Positions 12,726 to 25,267 of a DNA stretch of 64,000 nt are shown one piece after another. The stretch lies in assembly GCA_026874595.1 (NCBI GenBank), contig CM049310.1, positions 3,720,001 to 3,784,000 on the forward strand, read 5' to 3'. Below the pieces are notes generated by a model. The model was not told where the DNA came from, did no database searches, and saw only the letters and a program-made list of their open reading frames with translations. Every line of letters starts with the position of its first letter. Within the stretch, counting starts at the first letter, position 1. The position numbers and the translations under genes were made by a program. Origin of the DNA: Sipunculus nudus (lineage: Eukaryota > Annelida > Sipuncula > Golfingiida > Sipunculidae).

Positions 12726-14460
12726 CCTACAGACGGCTGCCAGAGGAAACTGATTGTAGGTGGTGCACAAGTCATGTATACAAGATAAACCGTTCCCAGA
12801 TTTATGGACATGCAAATATTCAGGTTGATAAACCAAAGCAATCCTAAGATAAATGCTCAGATATATTACACAAATATGTGAGTGTAGGTGGCACCACAAG
12901 TCTTGCGTATGAAATAGCATCACAAGATGGATGGACATGTAAAATTTCAGGCCAACAATTCCAACCATTCCTGAGATATGTGTACAGAAGGACTTCACCC
13001 AAAAAGGACTGCTGGTGGCACCACAAGTCTTGTGTAGGAGAAATCAAGATGGATGAACATTCAAAATTTAAGGTTGATATGCCAAAACAATCCTGAGAAA
13101 AGGGCATCAACGTATTCTATGACAGCATAACAGTAGGCCACCTGTCAAAGACAGATAAATAGGCAAACTTCATGCTGATAATCCATCCATTACTTAAATA
13201 TAGACACTTTTCACCAAAAACAGGAGTTGTAGATGGACGCTACATAAAAATGATTGTAAGAAGTACCACCAGGCTTGTGAATGAGATTTGTATGTCAAGG
13301 AGCTATGGACTAGCAGAATATCAGATGGATAACTCAAACCACCCCTGAGATAAATGCATGGGTTTATTCTATGAATACATATTTATAAGTGGTGCCAACT
13401 GTTATGCGTATGAAAAAGCTATCCAAGACATGCCTAAGTTTAGGCTGATTATTTGAATCACTCCTGAAATATGGGATATTTAACCCAAAGCAAATGCATG
13501 GATGGACACTCCCACAGAAAATCTGTTCATCTGTCTTGAGTACGAATATGAAGGTATCCAAGGTCAATGTACATACACAATTTCAGCCAAATACATTGAA
13601 CTACTCCTAGAGGTATAAACTATTATTACTGAAAAAGACACACAGATGAACACTGGTAAAACTAAAAGGATTTAAGGTTGTACCACCAATCTTTGTTAGG
13701 TATGAGTTCACGTGACCTAATAAGTATGCTTGGTTTCAGAAAGATCAGCCCATTGATCTGCTTTATGAAAAGCAGGACAAATATATGACTGAATATGAAC
13801 AAGTAGGGCGAAAATAGGAAAACTGAAGGAATAGAAGGACAAGAGTTGGTCTTAAAGTTAAACCCTATGACATTATTATGACATTATTCATGCTTATTCT
13901 TGATGAATGAATGTGAAATCCAAAAAGAAAATATACATGAATTATATATATATGAAATATATGAACTGAAACATTTTTTTTAATGAAATGCACAGTTTGA
14001 AGCTGGAGTTTTGAGATCATGTGGGCCCCAAAACTGCCTATATTAGAATATAACAAGACCTACAGGCTAATGTGAACCTGTGCAAAAGGATAATCCTCCC
14101 ATGCAGGACCTTTACTTATAATGTACAGGTGTGACATGTATATATGTACAATGCAGGTACTAAACATTTTGAACATAAGTATAAGCACCAATTACACAAA
14201 CGTCACTCCTGAAAAACTTGCATGGATGTACACGACACAAAATTTTTGCATATGACAAAGCTATCCGAGATGTATTCAAAATGCTCAATTTCAGGCAGAT
14301 ATATCAAATCCCTCCTGAGAAATAGGCAGGGACATATACTGTGCAAAAGTCATTGTAGATGGTGACACCAGTCTTGTGTAGGAGAACGCCATCAGATGCA
14401 TGAACACATAAAAATTTCAGGCAGATATATCAAACTTCTCTTGAGTCAGATTCACCAAGC
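12726..14460. repeat. Decayed tandem ~130-140-bp modules
   Basis: Successive diverged blocks share GTAGGTGGCACCAC, AAGTCTTGCGTATGAAAT, a stretch like ATGGACATGCAAAATTTCAGG and CCTGAGATA (about 12750, 12885, 13005, 13255, 13385, 14230 and 14355). This is the same modular design as the internal repeats of the Helitrons at 2.2-6 kb, in plus orientation. No coding sequence is seen. Confidence 0.6.
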
Positions 14461-14479
14461 TCAGCTGAGGCAGGCTGTT

Positions 14480-14760
14480 TCCCCAGGTAACTGAGTGAAC
14501 TCTTTACCTGCACTTAGCTGCACTGAGTTGACTCTTGACCTGTACCTGGCTGCAATGAGGGAACTCTTGACCTGCTGCAAAATCTGATACAGTTGGCAGT
14601 CTGCCACAGCTATAAATATATCCAGAATGAAACTTGGTCTGTTGCCAAATCTTAAATAGTTGGCAGTCTGCCATGCTATTTATACAGCTTGAACTCCCGT
14701 GCTTCATTAGCATATTTAAATGAGTCTGGTGTTTAAAGTACACACAAGCCACCTATTGAT
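14480..14760 (-). repeat. Dispersed repeat, inverted relative of 29.4-29.75 kb
   Basis: CTGCACTTAGCTGCACTGAG, AACTCTTGACCTG and AGTTGGCAGTCTGCCA are the reverse complements of blocks at 29430-29730. The repeat has two diverged internal copies. Confidence 0.55.
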
Positions 14761-15247
14761 AACTGCGAATACTACGACTGTCGGGAAATTTCAGCATATT
14801 GTTTTTGTCGGACAGACGACCAGTGTTAAAGCTTGATTCTTTTAAATAAATCAAGTATAAACAAATCCTGAATAAATAGCAAGTTTTAATAGACAAACCA
14901 GACTGTATAACGTGTCAGTGCTCCGAAACAGAGCGAGCGAGCGTGTCACAGGCACTGCTTCACACCCGATGTTTGACTGTGTACCCTATTGTTGCTAAAA
15001 GAATATGCGTATTTTCAATTATATACTATGATGGAAAGGGTACCCATGATCCATATTCCGAGCTCCCATCTCTGTGCTAAGCATATAAATTATTCTACAA
15101 GCGTTAACTTGACCCATTGTTTTCGCCCGTGAACCACCGCTTCGGTCGCCATAAACATGCACCCACTGACTGAGGTCAAGGGTCGTAACCATGGAGATGA
15201 CACGCTACGCAGACCCAAAAGCCAACCCCAGAGCTGCCAAGGCAGTG
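14761..15247. other. Unannotated intronic sequence
   Basis: No exon, array or element boundary that I can support. Confidence 0.4.
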
Positions 15248-16225
15248 TAGTGTGTAAAACCCAGACCCCACGGATCCCCGACCCCAAGAAAAATCTATAA
15301 TTCTTCAAACTCTCATGGTAATTTGTCGAGATATATAGCAGAATAGTATCTAAAGACATATTTTATATTATGTATGTTAAAAAAAAAAACCCATAAAAAT
15401 GGTCTGTTTTGCAAGAGTTGATAATTAACCCTTACGGACTCTGGCGCACTGACCTCACGGATCCACGGACCCTTTTTACTCGTTGTTTTACCATTTTTTT
15501 TGGTACATATTTTAACATCACCTTTAGGCATATCAACCATGTGATTTAGATATTGTGTTTTTGTATCTTTATTATTTTCATTTTGGCTTACTTTTTCTCA
15601 TGTTCTTATATTTGATATTTGTTTCATGTTTTTCGTAATAAAAAGTATAATAAGAACATATATAAAATCATTATGTTTGTACCTGTCGTTTCTTGCAATG
15701 CAAGTAATCAACAATTCCTTTGGGTAATTATATTATTACCAAATTTGAAACGCATGGTTGTTCATGAATGGAACACGAAATCTGTGTTATGTGGAAGAGC
15801 TCTGATATTGATATTTATCAGTCTCAGGTCCGCATGCATGCAATGACCGCTGGTGCACTTCTAATAAATCTCCCCAGTCTGCTTGCACTTTAATATTTTC
15901 ACCTAAAAAAACAAAATCATATTTAATGTGTGACATGAGTGCTTTTTCTTTCTCATAGAGTCATAAAGAAAATATGAGCGGCGGTTACTAGGGTTCGTCA
16001 AAATGGAACAGTCATCAAAGTCAAGCAGTTGGGGTCTGTTGTCAGCAAAATAATTTGTATACTTAAATCTTTCATTGAAAATTTATTTACAAAGCTTCAA
16101 CATTAAGGGACTTTACTTTGTTCTTATATAAGCATCTTGGGGTGTTTTTATCTGTATATATAATCGACAGTGTGGAAATTAGTTTTTGGGGTCCGGGGTC
16201 CGTGTGGTCCGGGTTTTACACACTG
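15248..16225. mobile_element. hAT-like inverted-repeat element, non-autonomous
   Basis: The left end TAGTGTGTAAAACCC (15248-15262), continued by AGACCCCACGGATCCCCGACCCCAA, is inverted at the right end (16181-16225, ending GGGTTTTACACACTG). The ~45-bp imperfect inverted repeats and the AGTGTGTAAA-type terminus suggest an hAT-class element. The ~1-kb interior has no transposase frame. No clear 8-bp target duplication remains. Confidence 0.55.
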
Positions 16226-17279
16226 CCCTTTGCGCAGCTGTTGTAACGTTATAGCCTTTACATGTACACCCCCATCAGAAGCCTGCTCTGCATGTGATTT
16301 TAGCTGCTTTGCAGTTTACGTTCAGTCTTAATTAAATCATTTAAAAAGTAACAGACCTGTTTTCACCGTTTTGTTGATAAAATCATACTAAAATAACGTC
16401 CAGTTAAAGGATTTATATACAGTTTTTCTGGCCAAATCCATCAGCTGATCAGGGTTGACCTCATAAAAGACGGCACCTCGGGACCAGCTGGCGCTCACAA
16501 AAATGTGTACCCTAGCTTTGCTAAACCACTTTAAAATCTGATATTTTCAATAACTATACATTTTTTTATGCACTTTCGTTTAATTATGGTCAGTTTCCTT
16601 CAGTCGGAATATTTACCCGCTATTTTATGGATTTTCTGAGCGTTCCTCTTGTCGGGTAAGTAGGTGACAGACATGTTGAAACATGCCATTTAAAAAGTCA
16701 CATGACAATGGTCACATGATTTATTAATGTCCATTCTCACCCGCAGATGGCAGGACACACCCATGAGTGGACACAATGTTGTGACATGCACACATTGAAA
16801 AGTTTGTGGCGTTTGAAAAAAGACTGAGTCGGAGTATATCTGTGCGCGTTCATGTTCATTTTTACCGCTAGGTGTCGGGTCAATCGCCGCTGAAGTAAAC
16901 AAAGACCACGTGCGGACGTATGGGAGATTAGGCTGTATAGACACAGAAACAACCTTGGCCTGTTGTAAATCTGTTTAAACACACTGAAAGACTTTGGCTG
17001 ACATATTCATAAGAATTTTTAATCAAAAGGTTTAGGATAATAACAGATGCCTATTGAAAGCAAAATCAGAATACAGATATATTTTATTCATGTATTTATC
17101 TTAAACATAAATTGGATAGGGACACCAATTATTTTTGTTTCCTGTACAGCTCTGCTTATATACCCACAAAACACAGTCTGTTCACCAAAGTATCTCACAG
17201 TCCAATAATGTGGCCCAAAGACAAAAGTCCAATAATTCAGCCAAAATCATTTAAGTAAACTTGAACACAGCCACCTTAA
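16226..17279. other. Unannotated intronic sequence
   Basis: Slightly richer in CpG near 16840-16920. The two overlapping minus-strand open frames here (16690-16982) have no recognisable content and no splice context. Confidence 0.4.
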
Positions 17280-18035
17280 AGTCATTTTTGTGCAATGATA
17301 CAGACTTTGAAACAAGAGTTTTGCAGGAAAGACTGTTGCATCCCCTCTGAGTCTGATATAGGCTTACTTTGCCACAAAACCAACTTCAGCTTTCTCTGAC
17401 TCAAAAAATCAATGAACCAGATCTTTTTTTCATACAAATGAGAGACCCCTACAGTGGGATAACGTTTGTTAAGAATTAAACCATTCAACTGACAGTTTCA
17501 TCATAAAACGTTTCCGATGCAGTGGCTGAGAGAGGCTAAAATTACGAGTATTTTGCCCGAAAAAAAAAACAGCTTGATGTAGATGGCGCCACAAACCTCA
17601 ATTTCAAATATGAGTCCTGTAACCAACATTTGCACAAAACTTGGAGTTTCTAACTCCTGCTGTTTCTGAGATTGTAATGTTAGTATGCTTACTTGGCCAA
17701 ATGACTAAGTGCTAATTCCTGTGACATGGCCAAAATTCATCAAACTAAAACCATTTGTACAAACTTGAGAAAGATTATTTCTGTGAAATATTGAACAATT
17801 TGGCTGGACGGTTTCAGAGAAGATTTTTAAAGGTTTTTAAGCTTATCCCCTGTACATTCTAAGTCAATGCAGATAGCCAAAAAATAAGCTCAATCAAATT
17901 GAGTTTGACATGTGATTGATTTTTCCAAAAAATTTGGCACTGCTGCCTCCGATGGTTTTTGAGATAGCCTAGGTAAACATACGGACGATGGTGGATGGAC
18001 GATGCTGCGCCATGGAGTAAGCTCACAGGTTTGCT
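17280..18035 (-). repeat. Dispersed repeat starting GCAAACCTGTGAGCTTA (minus)
   Basis: On the minus strand the copy begins at about 18035 with GCAAACCTGTGAGCTTA, followed by the CATGGCGCAGCATCGTCC leader. It continues with blocks also found in plus orientation at 25268-25830 and 28005-29065 (for example AGATGGCGCCACAAACCT against GGCGCCACCTACATAGACC, and GCCAAATTGTTCA-type stretches). Confidence 0.6.
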
Positions 18036-18570
18036 AGCAACACAAGGGCAATTTCACAGCTATTCACAGCAATTTGACACTGCATCTTATAAAGCTAAAC
18101 AAAAAAGTAGTTAAAGTAGGAATTTTGAAGAAAAAGAAGAAAAAATAGGACAGAGCCTGAAACAGTAGGATCACCTGAGGGCATGACAGGGAGAGAGCAT
18201 TGAGCCAGGGCTCGATACTAACCACACTAATTTTTAATGTTATTAATGATGATTAATGTTATTACGCTCCTTACACAGCACTTTACCTAGTGCTACACCA
18301 GAGGGGAGCACTGTATTTTGGTCCAATCAGATGAGACCAAGTGCTGGAAGACACAACCTCTATGATTGACTGAAATGGTCACATGATTAATAAATAGCAA
18401 ATATACATGTTGTTGGCAAAATCTTTTTAGGGGTTTAAGAGGCCATTGTGTATGAGCTAGACCACAAACTGATTCCATAAATATTTGTGGTCTTCTTGAC
18501 TGTGTAAACAATGCCCAATATGTGACACACAACTGATGCGACAAGGAATCTACATAAATATCAGGATGTG
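18036..18570. other. Unannotated intronic sequence
   Basis: No supported feature. Confidence 0.4.
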
Positions 18571-19391
18571 TTGCCAGAAAAATGGTTTACCAGCCAAGCA
18601 GGGAAAACATGGAGCCATTGTGGTTACATTTCGTTTGGAGTGACAGCTCATCGCCCTGACAACCTGTTTAAATAGGTAATCGGCTCAGAGAGAATTGCCT
18701 GATATGTGGTTTGCACAGGTCCTTGTGAAGTGTCATATCGACCCTCTGCCATTATGACCAGATAACTGGCTTGCCAGAGTGCCTTTACATCTAGGTCTGA
18801 CGAACGCATAATAGGCCCCATGAGGATGCAAATATTTTCTTCATTTTTTACAACTCCTTATGTCCTATAGGTACACTGCCAATTAACATAAACCAGACTA
18901 ATTGTTAGCATTTGATGTGTACTTTCTTACAACACCTAGAATGAGCAAGAAAAGTTCGGTTTTAACTCAGCATATTGGTAAACCCCTCAACATGTTTGCT
19001 GAATTTATGACCGCATGAACATAATCATGGCTTGCACAGGTTACAGGATGCCGGCAACTTGTAGGCAATATAGGAAATGACTTGTTACCATTGAGAAAGG
19101 GTTTCAGTTTGGGTTGTAAGTTCACAGGTATTCTTGTGTTGAATAATCATCCATATCATGTTAGGATCATGAATGCAACATAATGGAAACTACTGCGATG
19201 CGTTCCTCAATACTGGTTGCATCACAACTCAAGTAGGCTTGCCAGTCCAATTATCACTGCCTACTGAGTTGGGTTGTCCAGGTTAGTCCTTGTGCACATA
19301 GGATGCCCGGCAGGTGAGCTGTAATTCAAACGAAATGTAACAACATTGGCTCTGTGAACACCTCATTGGCTGGTTACCGTTTTGCTGGCAA
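18571..19391. mobile_element. Foldback element with ~90-bp inverted arms
   Basis: Left arm 18571-18665 begins TTGCCAGAAAAATGG and contains GTTACATTTCGTTTGGAGTG and ACAGCTCATC. The right arm 19305-19391 is its inverted counterpart, ending CCGTTTTGCTGGCAA. The interior of about 640 bp is non-coding. A relative of one arm occurs at 12525-12725. Confidence 0.65.
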
Positions 19392-19788
19392 GGTACATGG
19401 CTAGGCTAACACAGTTAAATGTCATTATGGATTGGTTGATGATGTGAGAACGCAAAGGGAGCAATTCAAATTTGACTATTTTTTTACTAAGAATTACCAT
19501 AAAACTGTCATCTAGCGGAGTCAAGCTTGAGCTTAAAGCGCAGCTATGGGTGGAGCCATGATGCCTGTTGAGTGTTTGTTAACTGACAGTTGGTTGGCTG
19601 CTAGTCACATCACAATGTTTTTCAGCAGACAACGATCCACCACCTGGTGTCTAAGTGTTTAATAAACGGTCAAACCAGGCAGTGGGAAAATCAGTAGCTT
19701 CTTCAGAAACACAAGATTTTCGCTGCCTCGGGAGCGTATAATGTTATATCCCACAAAACTGCTGGTATACTAACCACACTGATCTTAC
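19392..19788. other. Intron of the minus-strand gene, next to its donor
   Basis: Unannotated sequence. On the minus strand the donor GTAAGA immediately follows base 19789. Confidence 0.4.
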
Positions 19789-19918
19789 CAATGGATCAGA
19801 AGACGTCAGTGCTGTCTGCGTGTTAGCTGCTACCCATGCTTCAGCGAATGTCTCTACTGCTTCAACAGCCAGGTTTAGTTCTGACAGGTCATCCTCACTC
19901 TCAGTCATGTCACCACAC
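19789..19918 (-). CDS. First coding exon of an unidentified minus-strand gene
   Basis: On the minus strand an acceptor (TTTATGTATCCTCAG) precedes base 19918. A start codon lies at 19908-19906 (context GTGACATGA), and 40 codons run to a donor GTAAGA after base 19789, in phase 0. Coding part 19789-19908; 19909-19918 would be 5' UTR. The peptide begins MTESEDDLSELNLAVEAVE, an acidic N-terminus followed by a probable amphipathic helix (EAVETFAEAWVAA). It joins in frame to the exon at 10994-11300. I do not recognise the protein. The acceptor implies at least one non-coding exon further right. Since TM9SF1 starts at 23109 on the other strand, a shared divergent promoter region around 22-23 kb is plausible but not demonstrated. 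Confidence 0.6.
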
Positions 19919-21085
19919 CTGAGGATACATAAACAAACCAGAAAATGTTATTTACCTCATGAGAACTTGCAGCAGACATATATTTAAATTTTTTTAAGTG
20001 TCAATATTAATTATATATATTAGAGTTCATTTATGAAGCCCAAATACAATATACATTTCGCTGAATTAGTTACCTCTTGCATTTATTAATAGCCAGTGGC
20101 CTAGTATGTGGAAGGCAAAATATCATTGGTTAGATATCGGTAAACATGTATCCGATTGGCTGACTGATGCAAAAGCAAACCAATTGAAGGGGCTGTTTCA
20201 TTTATAATATTCATCATCTCCACATACAGGACATTACTATGAAGTAAATGAAAAAGATTTAAATAAAAACTGTAATAAAAAATAAATTTCTAATGATTTA
20301 ATAATCCATATGTTTATTTTTAATTTTGATATTTTTATTTGTTTAAGTTTAAATGTAGGATCTTGTGTAATTATTTGTTTGTTCAGCTTACTAAGGCCAT
20401 TATAACAAATATTTTTGTTTCCAATTGAGTGTCCAGGTCAATTTTTTTTTGGCTTCTACCCGGCCAGCTATTGTGTCATTTTTTTTTCAGTACAGCCATC
20501 AGCCTGAACAGTTCAGATGACATATAATACAATCCTATATGCCAACACATTCAAAAGATTCAACAGTTACAGTTAAACTGCAGGCAATAACTACATTACA
20601 ATGTGCATCTTAAATTTTAAATCTGTATCTCATAGAGAATATGTTATAACATGAAAATTCCATTAGCCCACACAGAGAGTGACGTGGTCTTATTTGGGTA
20701 ACAGGTCTGTTTTTGCCAAAGAAAATATTACCGTTTGTAAAAGAATATGCATTTGAGAAAATATTACCGTTTGTAAAAGGATATGCATTTGAGCAAAATA
20801 TGCAAAGAAATCAGCACAGAAATGTTACCTGTTTACTCATGATAAATTTTGTAACCCTGTATTTTATACTTGGGTGTACAGATCAAAAATCTAATTCGCA
20901 AAATAAAAAAAATATCAGCTTTTATTCTGGTTGATGGAAATGGGACTTTAAGATCATGTCCACATAGCCAAAAGTGTTAAATGTTTTATATGAACACATG
21001 CTTGTATTTCTGCTGTGCAGTATGTTACATCATGGTATTTCAAGTTAATAATATTTAAAGCATCTGGAGTCATACCAATCTTCAA

Positions 21086-21215
<130 letters not shown>

Positions 21216-21725
21216 TCTTAGGACCCTCTTCCATGCATGCATGAGGAAACATGTGCTGAAAAATCAGGCAAGTGTAAATCATATATACCTTTTCCATGCA
21301 TATGTATTCACGATGTGCAATTTTTCAGCACAATGTACATTTCCGCCCTCTGAAAATTGCATCAGTGAAAATCATGTGTAGCTTTTCCATGCTAGTGGAA
21401 ACGTGTGCTGGTGAATCTTCTTGTGGAGATCAATGATGTGAATGTAGTCTGCTTGTTGTCATATCTTTGCGACAAATCACATTTAATTGCATTTCTGTTC
21501 AACTTTAATGATTATATATGTGTGTGTAAAACATCTGGTTACCAGTTGTGGCAGTCAAGAATTTTCTCGTATATATGACCCCCACCTGTCCATACCACAC
21601 AAAGTAATACATCCCTGCACATCCAGAACAAAAGTCATAAATGCATGCATGAACTGTACAAAACATATAGCTGCGCCACATGTTGTCATGAAGCTGGTGG
21701 AGGGAAATCTCATGTCACACGGAGT

Positions 21726-21743
21726 GGGGGGGGGGGGGGGGGG
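21726..21743. repeat. Poly-G tract
   Basis: A run of 18 G, upstream of TM9SF1. Confidence 0.95.
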
Positions 21744-23104
21744 TCAGCAGGAATGCATGCATTTCTACCCACAATGAAAGCTCAATACAGTGCATTTTTT
21801 TTCAGCGTGCACGCCGCGTTTCTGCATGCATGGAAAAGGGGTCCTATGTAGAAAAACAAAATTAAACAAAATAAATTAATAAATCCCTCTCCCCAAATTG
21901 GAATTATTTTTCTCATCCAGTCAACAGGAAACAATTTTTTTTTATGATGGCCTTATCATGTGCATTGCTATCTTTGTTCATTTCAAAGGTATAAGAATTT
22001 GAGAAGATCTTTTATATGATACAGGTACCATAACTTTTCAGATGTTTTTTTCATTGTTTGGACTGTGGATAAAGTATCACATTTTGGTTCTCAGTTTCTC
22101 AATTAATGCCCCACTAATTGGTCAGCCCCTGGACACTTTGCTGGCCACACCAGTTAATCCCTTTGATTCAGAATTGTAATTTTAAACCAATTAAAGGGGG
22201 GGTGGGGAAGTGTTTTGCCGCCTGTTCACTCAAATGTCACATTGTGGATTCTCATATAGTATTTGACAGTGCAACTTAGTATAATAAATAGCAACAACGA
22301 GCTTGAAAAATAATTTATTATAAATACATAAATTTTTAATTTAAAATACCAAACTTTCCAAAAGTAAAACATAACTCAGTAAACCCCACATGCGATCTAT
22401 AGAATAGTGACTTTTTATATTAACAGCAAGTGACATATGATTGTAATTTTTCAATGCATGATTATATCAGAAGTACATGTTGTGGGGTTTTTCTTGAGAG
22501 AAGCTGTATAGCTTCCATTCTGCATTTACTCGAGATCTATTAATGCATGCTGTCGGCTCATTTCAATGCCCTTGAAGAATAAAATCAAACATGTAATGGA
22601 GTAAATAAGGGGTTTATAAACTATTAAACACGCTCCAGAAGCAATCAGTTCAGTCTCTCTTGCTAGCCTTGATGCTAGCTGTACCAGTCATGATGAGCTC
22701 TCATCACCTGGACAGTACTGCATTGGTGCTTTTCAAAGCACCTGTGGCTGTCGTATTGACTGTGGCAGGCTGTCAGCCTTGTGACAGGCTGCATTTAAAC
22801 GCCTTTTGTTAAATGCGACATTGTTAAATGTTCATGTAATAGTGAATGATAACACGGCTAGGTAAGAAGATTTGTTTCACCTGTTTGGTCACGACTCCTA
22901 CAGGCGATTTCTCTCAATCGGCTGGATGAGACTTCGAACAAATAGCCTCAATACCTTATTATTTAAACTTTATTCAGTGAAAGTTTTTACACCCCACTGC
23001 TAATTGCAAAATATTTACTTCAGCAAAATATAAGCCCATTGTAATGTATTTTTTATTTTTATCAAGCAGTGAAGATCCCTTCTGCAAATGAGATTTGAGA
23101 TTTT

Positions 23105-23117
23105 CAAAATGGCGGCC
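23105..23117 (+). promoter_or_regulatory. YY1-like site overlapping the TM9SF1 start codon
   Basis: CAAAATGGCGGCC closely fits the YY1 core CAAnATGGCGGC. Such sites often lie just downstream of the transcription start of TATA-less housekeeping genes and often overlap the start codon. A short 5' UTR and ubiquitous expression would fit, but this is inference. Confidence 0.4.
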
Positions 23118-23186
23118 ACCGTAGCATTTGTCGTGTTGGCACTGACGACCACTTGTTTTGCGTCAAAATATAAAAAATTGGACAAG
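23109..23186 (+). CDS. TM9SF1: TM9SF1 exon 1: signal peptide
   Basis: This 78-nt exon of a nonaspanin (TM9 superfamily, a nine-pass endomembrane protein with a large lumenal N-terminus) encodes 26 residues. MAATVAFVVLALTTTCFA is a typical cleavable signal peptide, followed by the charged SKYKKLDK. The donor is AAG|GTGAGA, phase 0. I chose the ATG at 23109 because its context (AAAATGG) is strong. An in-frame ATG at 23088 would add seven residues (MRFEIFK), and an in-frame TGA at 23070 closes the frame upstream of both. The exon alone is not diagnostic; the assignment comes from joining in phase to the conserved exon at 30555. Confidence 0.8.
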
Positions 23187-23756
23187 GTGAGAAACAAAAA
23201 TATACATGCAAAAGTAAGAAAATATGTTGCTTTATATTTCAGATTTATCTGTTTGCGACATTAGACTCAGAGATGCGTACCACGCCCATTCTTACCAGCA
23301 TGGTCCTGCCACGGTTCAGGGACTGTTCCGTCAATCACTGAATCAGTGTCAATATGAGTGATTTTCATTTAAATTGGCCATTCAGCAGTGTCTGCTGGGA
23401 TTAAGTAAACAACAGGAGATTTGTAAATGACATTGAAATAGACAGCCAAGCCTGAAACAAATTAAAAAAAACCCAACTGTGTACAGGCTTTTTGGAGCGA
23501 ATATAGAATACCTCAGGCACCCTGGTTATCAGAACGTCCTAAAGAGGGCGATACATTTGATGGGGATAGAGAGGAAAAATGGGGTATAGTCTTTTTGGGG
23601 TTCATTTTAAATAATAGAAGAGTTGTGATGTGACTTGTAACATCTGAGTATCTGACTGTTAGGTATGTCTTGTACCTATCTGATGTCCGGTACTGTTTGA
23701 TCTGGAAGAGACAGAGATATATGTGATTATTATACATGACGTTCAATGAACATATC

Positions 23757-23825
23757 CATGAGCAAGACTCGAACCAGCAACTGTCTGCAGAGAAGTCCTG
23801 AGCTCTACCACTGAGCTAAGAAGAC
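23757..23825 (-). pseudogene. tRNA-like sequence, probably SINE head
   Basis: On the minus strand TAGCTCAGTGGTAG (A box, 23805-23818) and GGTTCGAGTCT (B box, 23765-23775) have tRNA spacing. The D stem GCTC/GAGC is intact, but the anticodon arm and acceptor stem do not pair, so a working tRNA is unlikely. Sequence to the left (23513-23756) could be the SINE body. Confidence 0.45.
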
Positions 23826-24059
23826 TTGTTGAATGTTTTTGAAAAATGGGGGTATTTAAGTTTAGACAAAAGATGTTTATGCGTGAATGAGCATGATCAC
23901 GTGAGTTGGTCTCGTTGTCCAAGTGCTAGGGGAAACCCCAGTTGTGATGACGTCATTTATAGTGGGCGAAATCGTCCCCAGACCAAATCGCCAATTCATA
24001 TGTTTGACATGGAAATGTGTAGTAGGCCTAGTAAGACGAGGTACTAAATAGATATGAAG

Positions 24060-24285
24060 TGAAAATGGTAACAATGATGTAAATTGATGAATGATAAATA
24101 ATGTGGAATAATGATGTGGGGAGACCCCCCCCAAACCCCCCTTTAATAGGTAGAATGATAATAATGAATGATAAATAATGTGGAATAATGATGGGAGGAT
24201 ACCCCCCCCCCAAAAAAAAAATCCCCCTATAATAGGTAGAATGATAATAATGAATGATAAATAAAATGGAATAATGATGGGGGGA
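24060..24285. repeat. Short tandem repeat, ~3 copies
   Basis: About 75-80-bp units of AATGATGAATGATAAATAAT, GTGGAATAATGATG, a C-run and AATAGGTAGAATGATAAT. The C-run length differs between copies. Confidence 0.75.
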
Positions 24286-24880
24286 CAAATAGACCGTTAT
24301 TAGTGACGGTATGTGTTACTGAATACATACATCTCTTGCAATAGACAGGGTGGGCCAGCTATGTTGGCTGGTTCAGGTGCCTGTGGTATTCTATATTCGT
24401 AGAGTTTACTCATGAATCATGGTCAGATCTGAGCAAAGTGGATCAGACTATACTCCATTCCACGAACCATGGTCCACATGATTTTTCCGTTTATTTTGTT
24501 ACAAACTAAATTTCAGGCTTCACTGTTGCAAGATTCAACAGATCTGAGAGACTACCTAATTTATTTACGAAAAATTATTGATGAAATAAAAGAATGTTAC
24601 CTAACGACGCCGTTAAGTCATTTTTAACGCGGAACCACTGAACCTTGTCATGCGGCAACCATAGCGGGAGGGGAGTTATGACGTCACAGAGGCTTGACTG
24701 TGCCAAATGACAACTGCAGTGGGGGTGTCGGGTCCTTGCTCATGGTGCCAGGAGGGTGCGCTGCAGCCTCTTCAATCAGGAATGTTTAGTTTTTTTGCCT
24801 CTAAGATGTCAGATGTGGCTAACCTTATAGGCTACGGCTCTGAATAGGATTAATGAGGGGTGGGCTTAATTTTTGAGAAA

Positions 24881-25180
24881 CAGTAAAGCCCACTTTGTGT
24901 AAATAGGTGAACAGAAAATCCTGTCTATTGTGACATAAATCTGAAACCTCAAACTATTTCATATAAATAAACTAGGGTATGTAAATCTGTTTAATTTCAT
25001 GGAATATTGTTATAATCCCTTTTATTGTCATGCTTGGAACCATGCCAGTGATACCAGTGCGCAGTTAATATCAAATGCCGAAAAATGGCAAGAGACTGTT
25101 ATGGATCAGGTGTATCAAGCAATTTGAGACTATTATATAAGTATCTCCCACCCGTGCACGACAGACCTGGTGCAGTGATT
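24881..25180 (+). mobile_element. Left-end fragment of the pogo/mariner-like family
   Basis: Begins CAGTAAAGCCCACTTTGTG and then follows the first ~300 bp of the element at 31448 (shared AAATCTGAAA, CATGGAATATTGT, ATTGTCATGCTTGGAACC). The right part is missing. Confidence 0.6.
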
Positions 25181-25267
25181 AATACATGCATGTCACTCAA
25201 CGTCAGTTAGCTAGTTAGGCTCTATTTTTTAAAGAAAAAATGTTAATCCATTATCCATTGATGATTT

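Larger units (their letters stand above)
23499..24399. mobile_element. Inverted-repeat element, 24-bp ends
   Basis: The left end CGAATATAGAATACCTCAGG (then CACC, 23499-23523) is inverted at the right end (24377-24399, GGTGCCTGTGGTATTCTATA then TTCG). The ~900-bp interior holds a tRNA-like head and a short G/C-rich tandem repeat. No transposase is seen. Confidence 0.5.

Noticed and set aside
16690-16982. Two overlapping minus-strand frames as a gene
   Set aside because: No splice signals, no recognisable motif, and overlapping frames of equal quality.
23757-23825. Functional tRNA gene on the minus strand
   Set aside because: A and B boxes are present, but the anticodon and acceptor stems do not pair.
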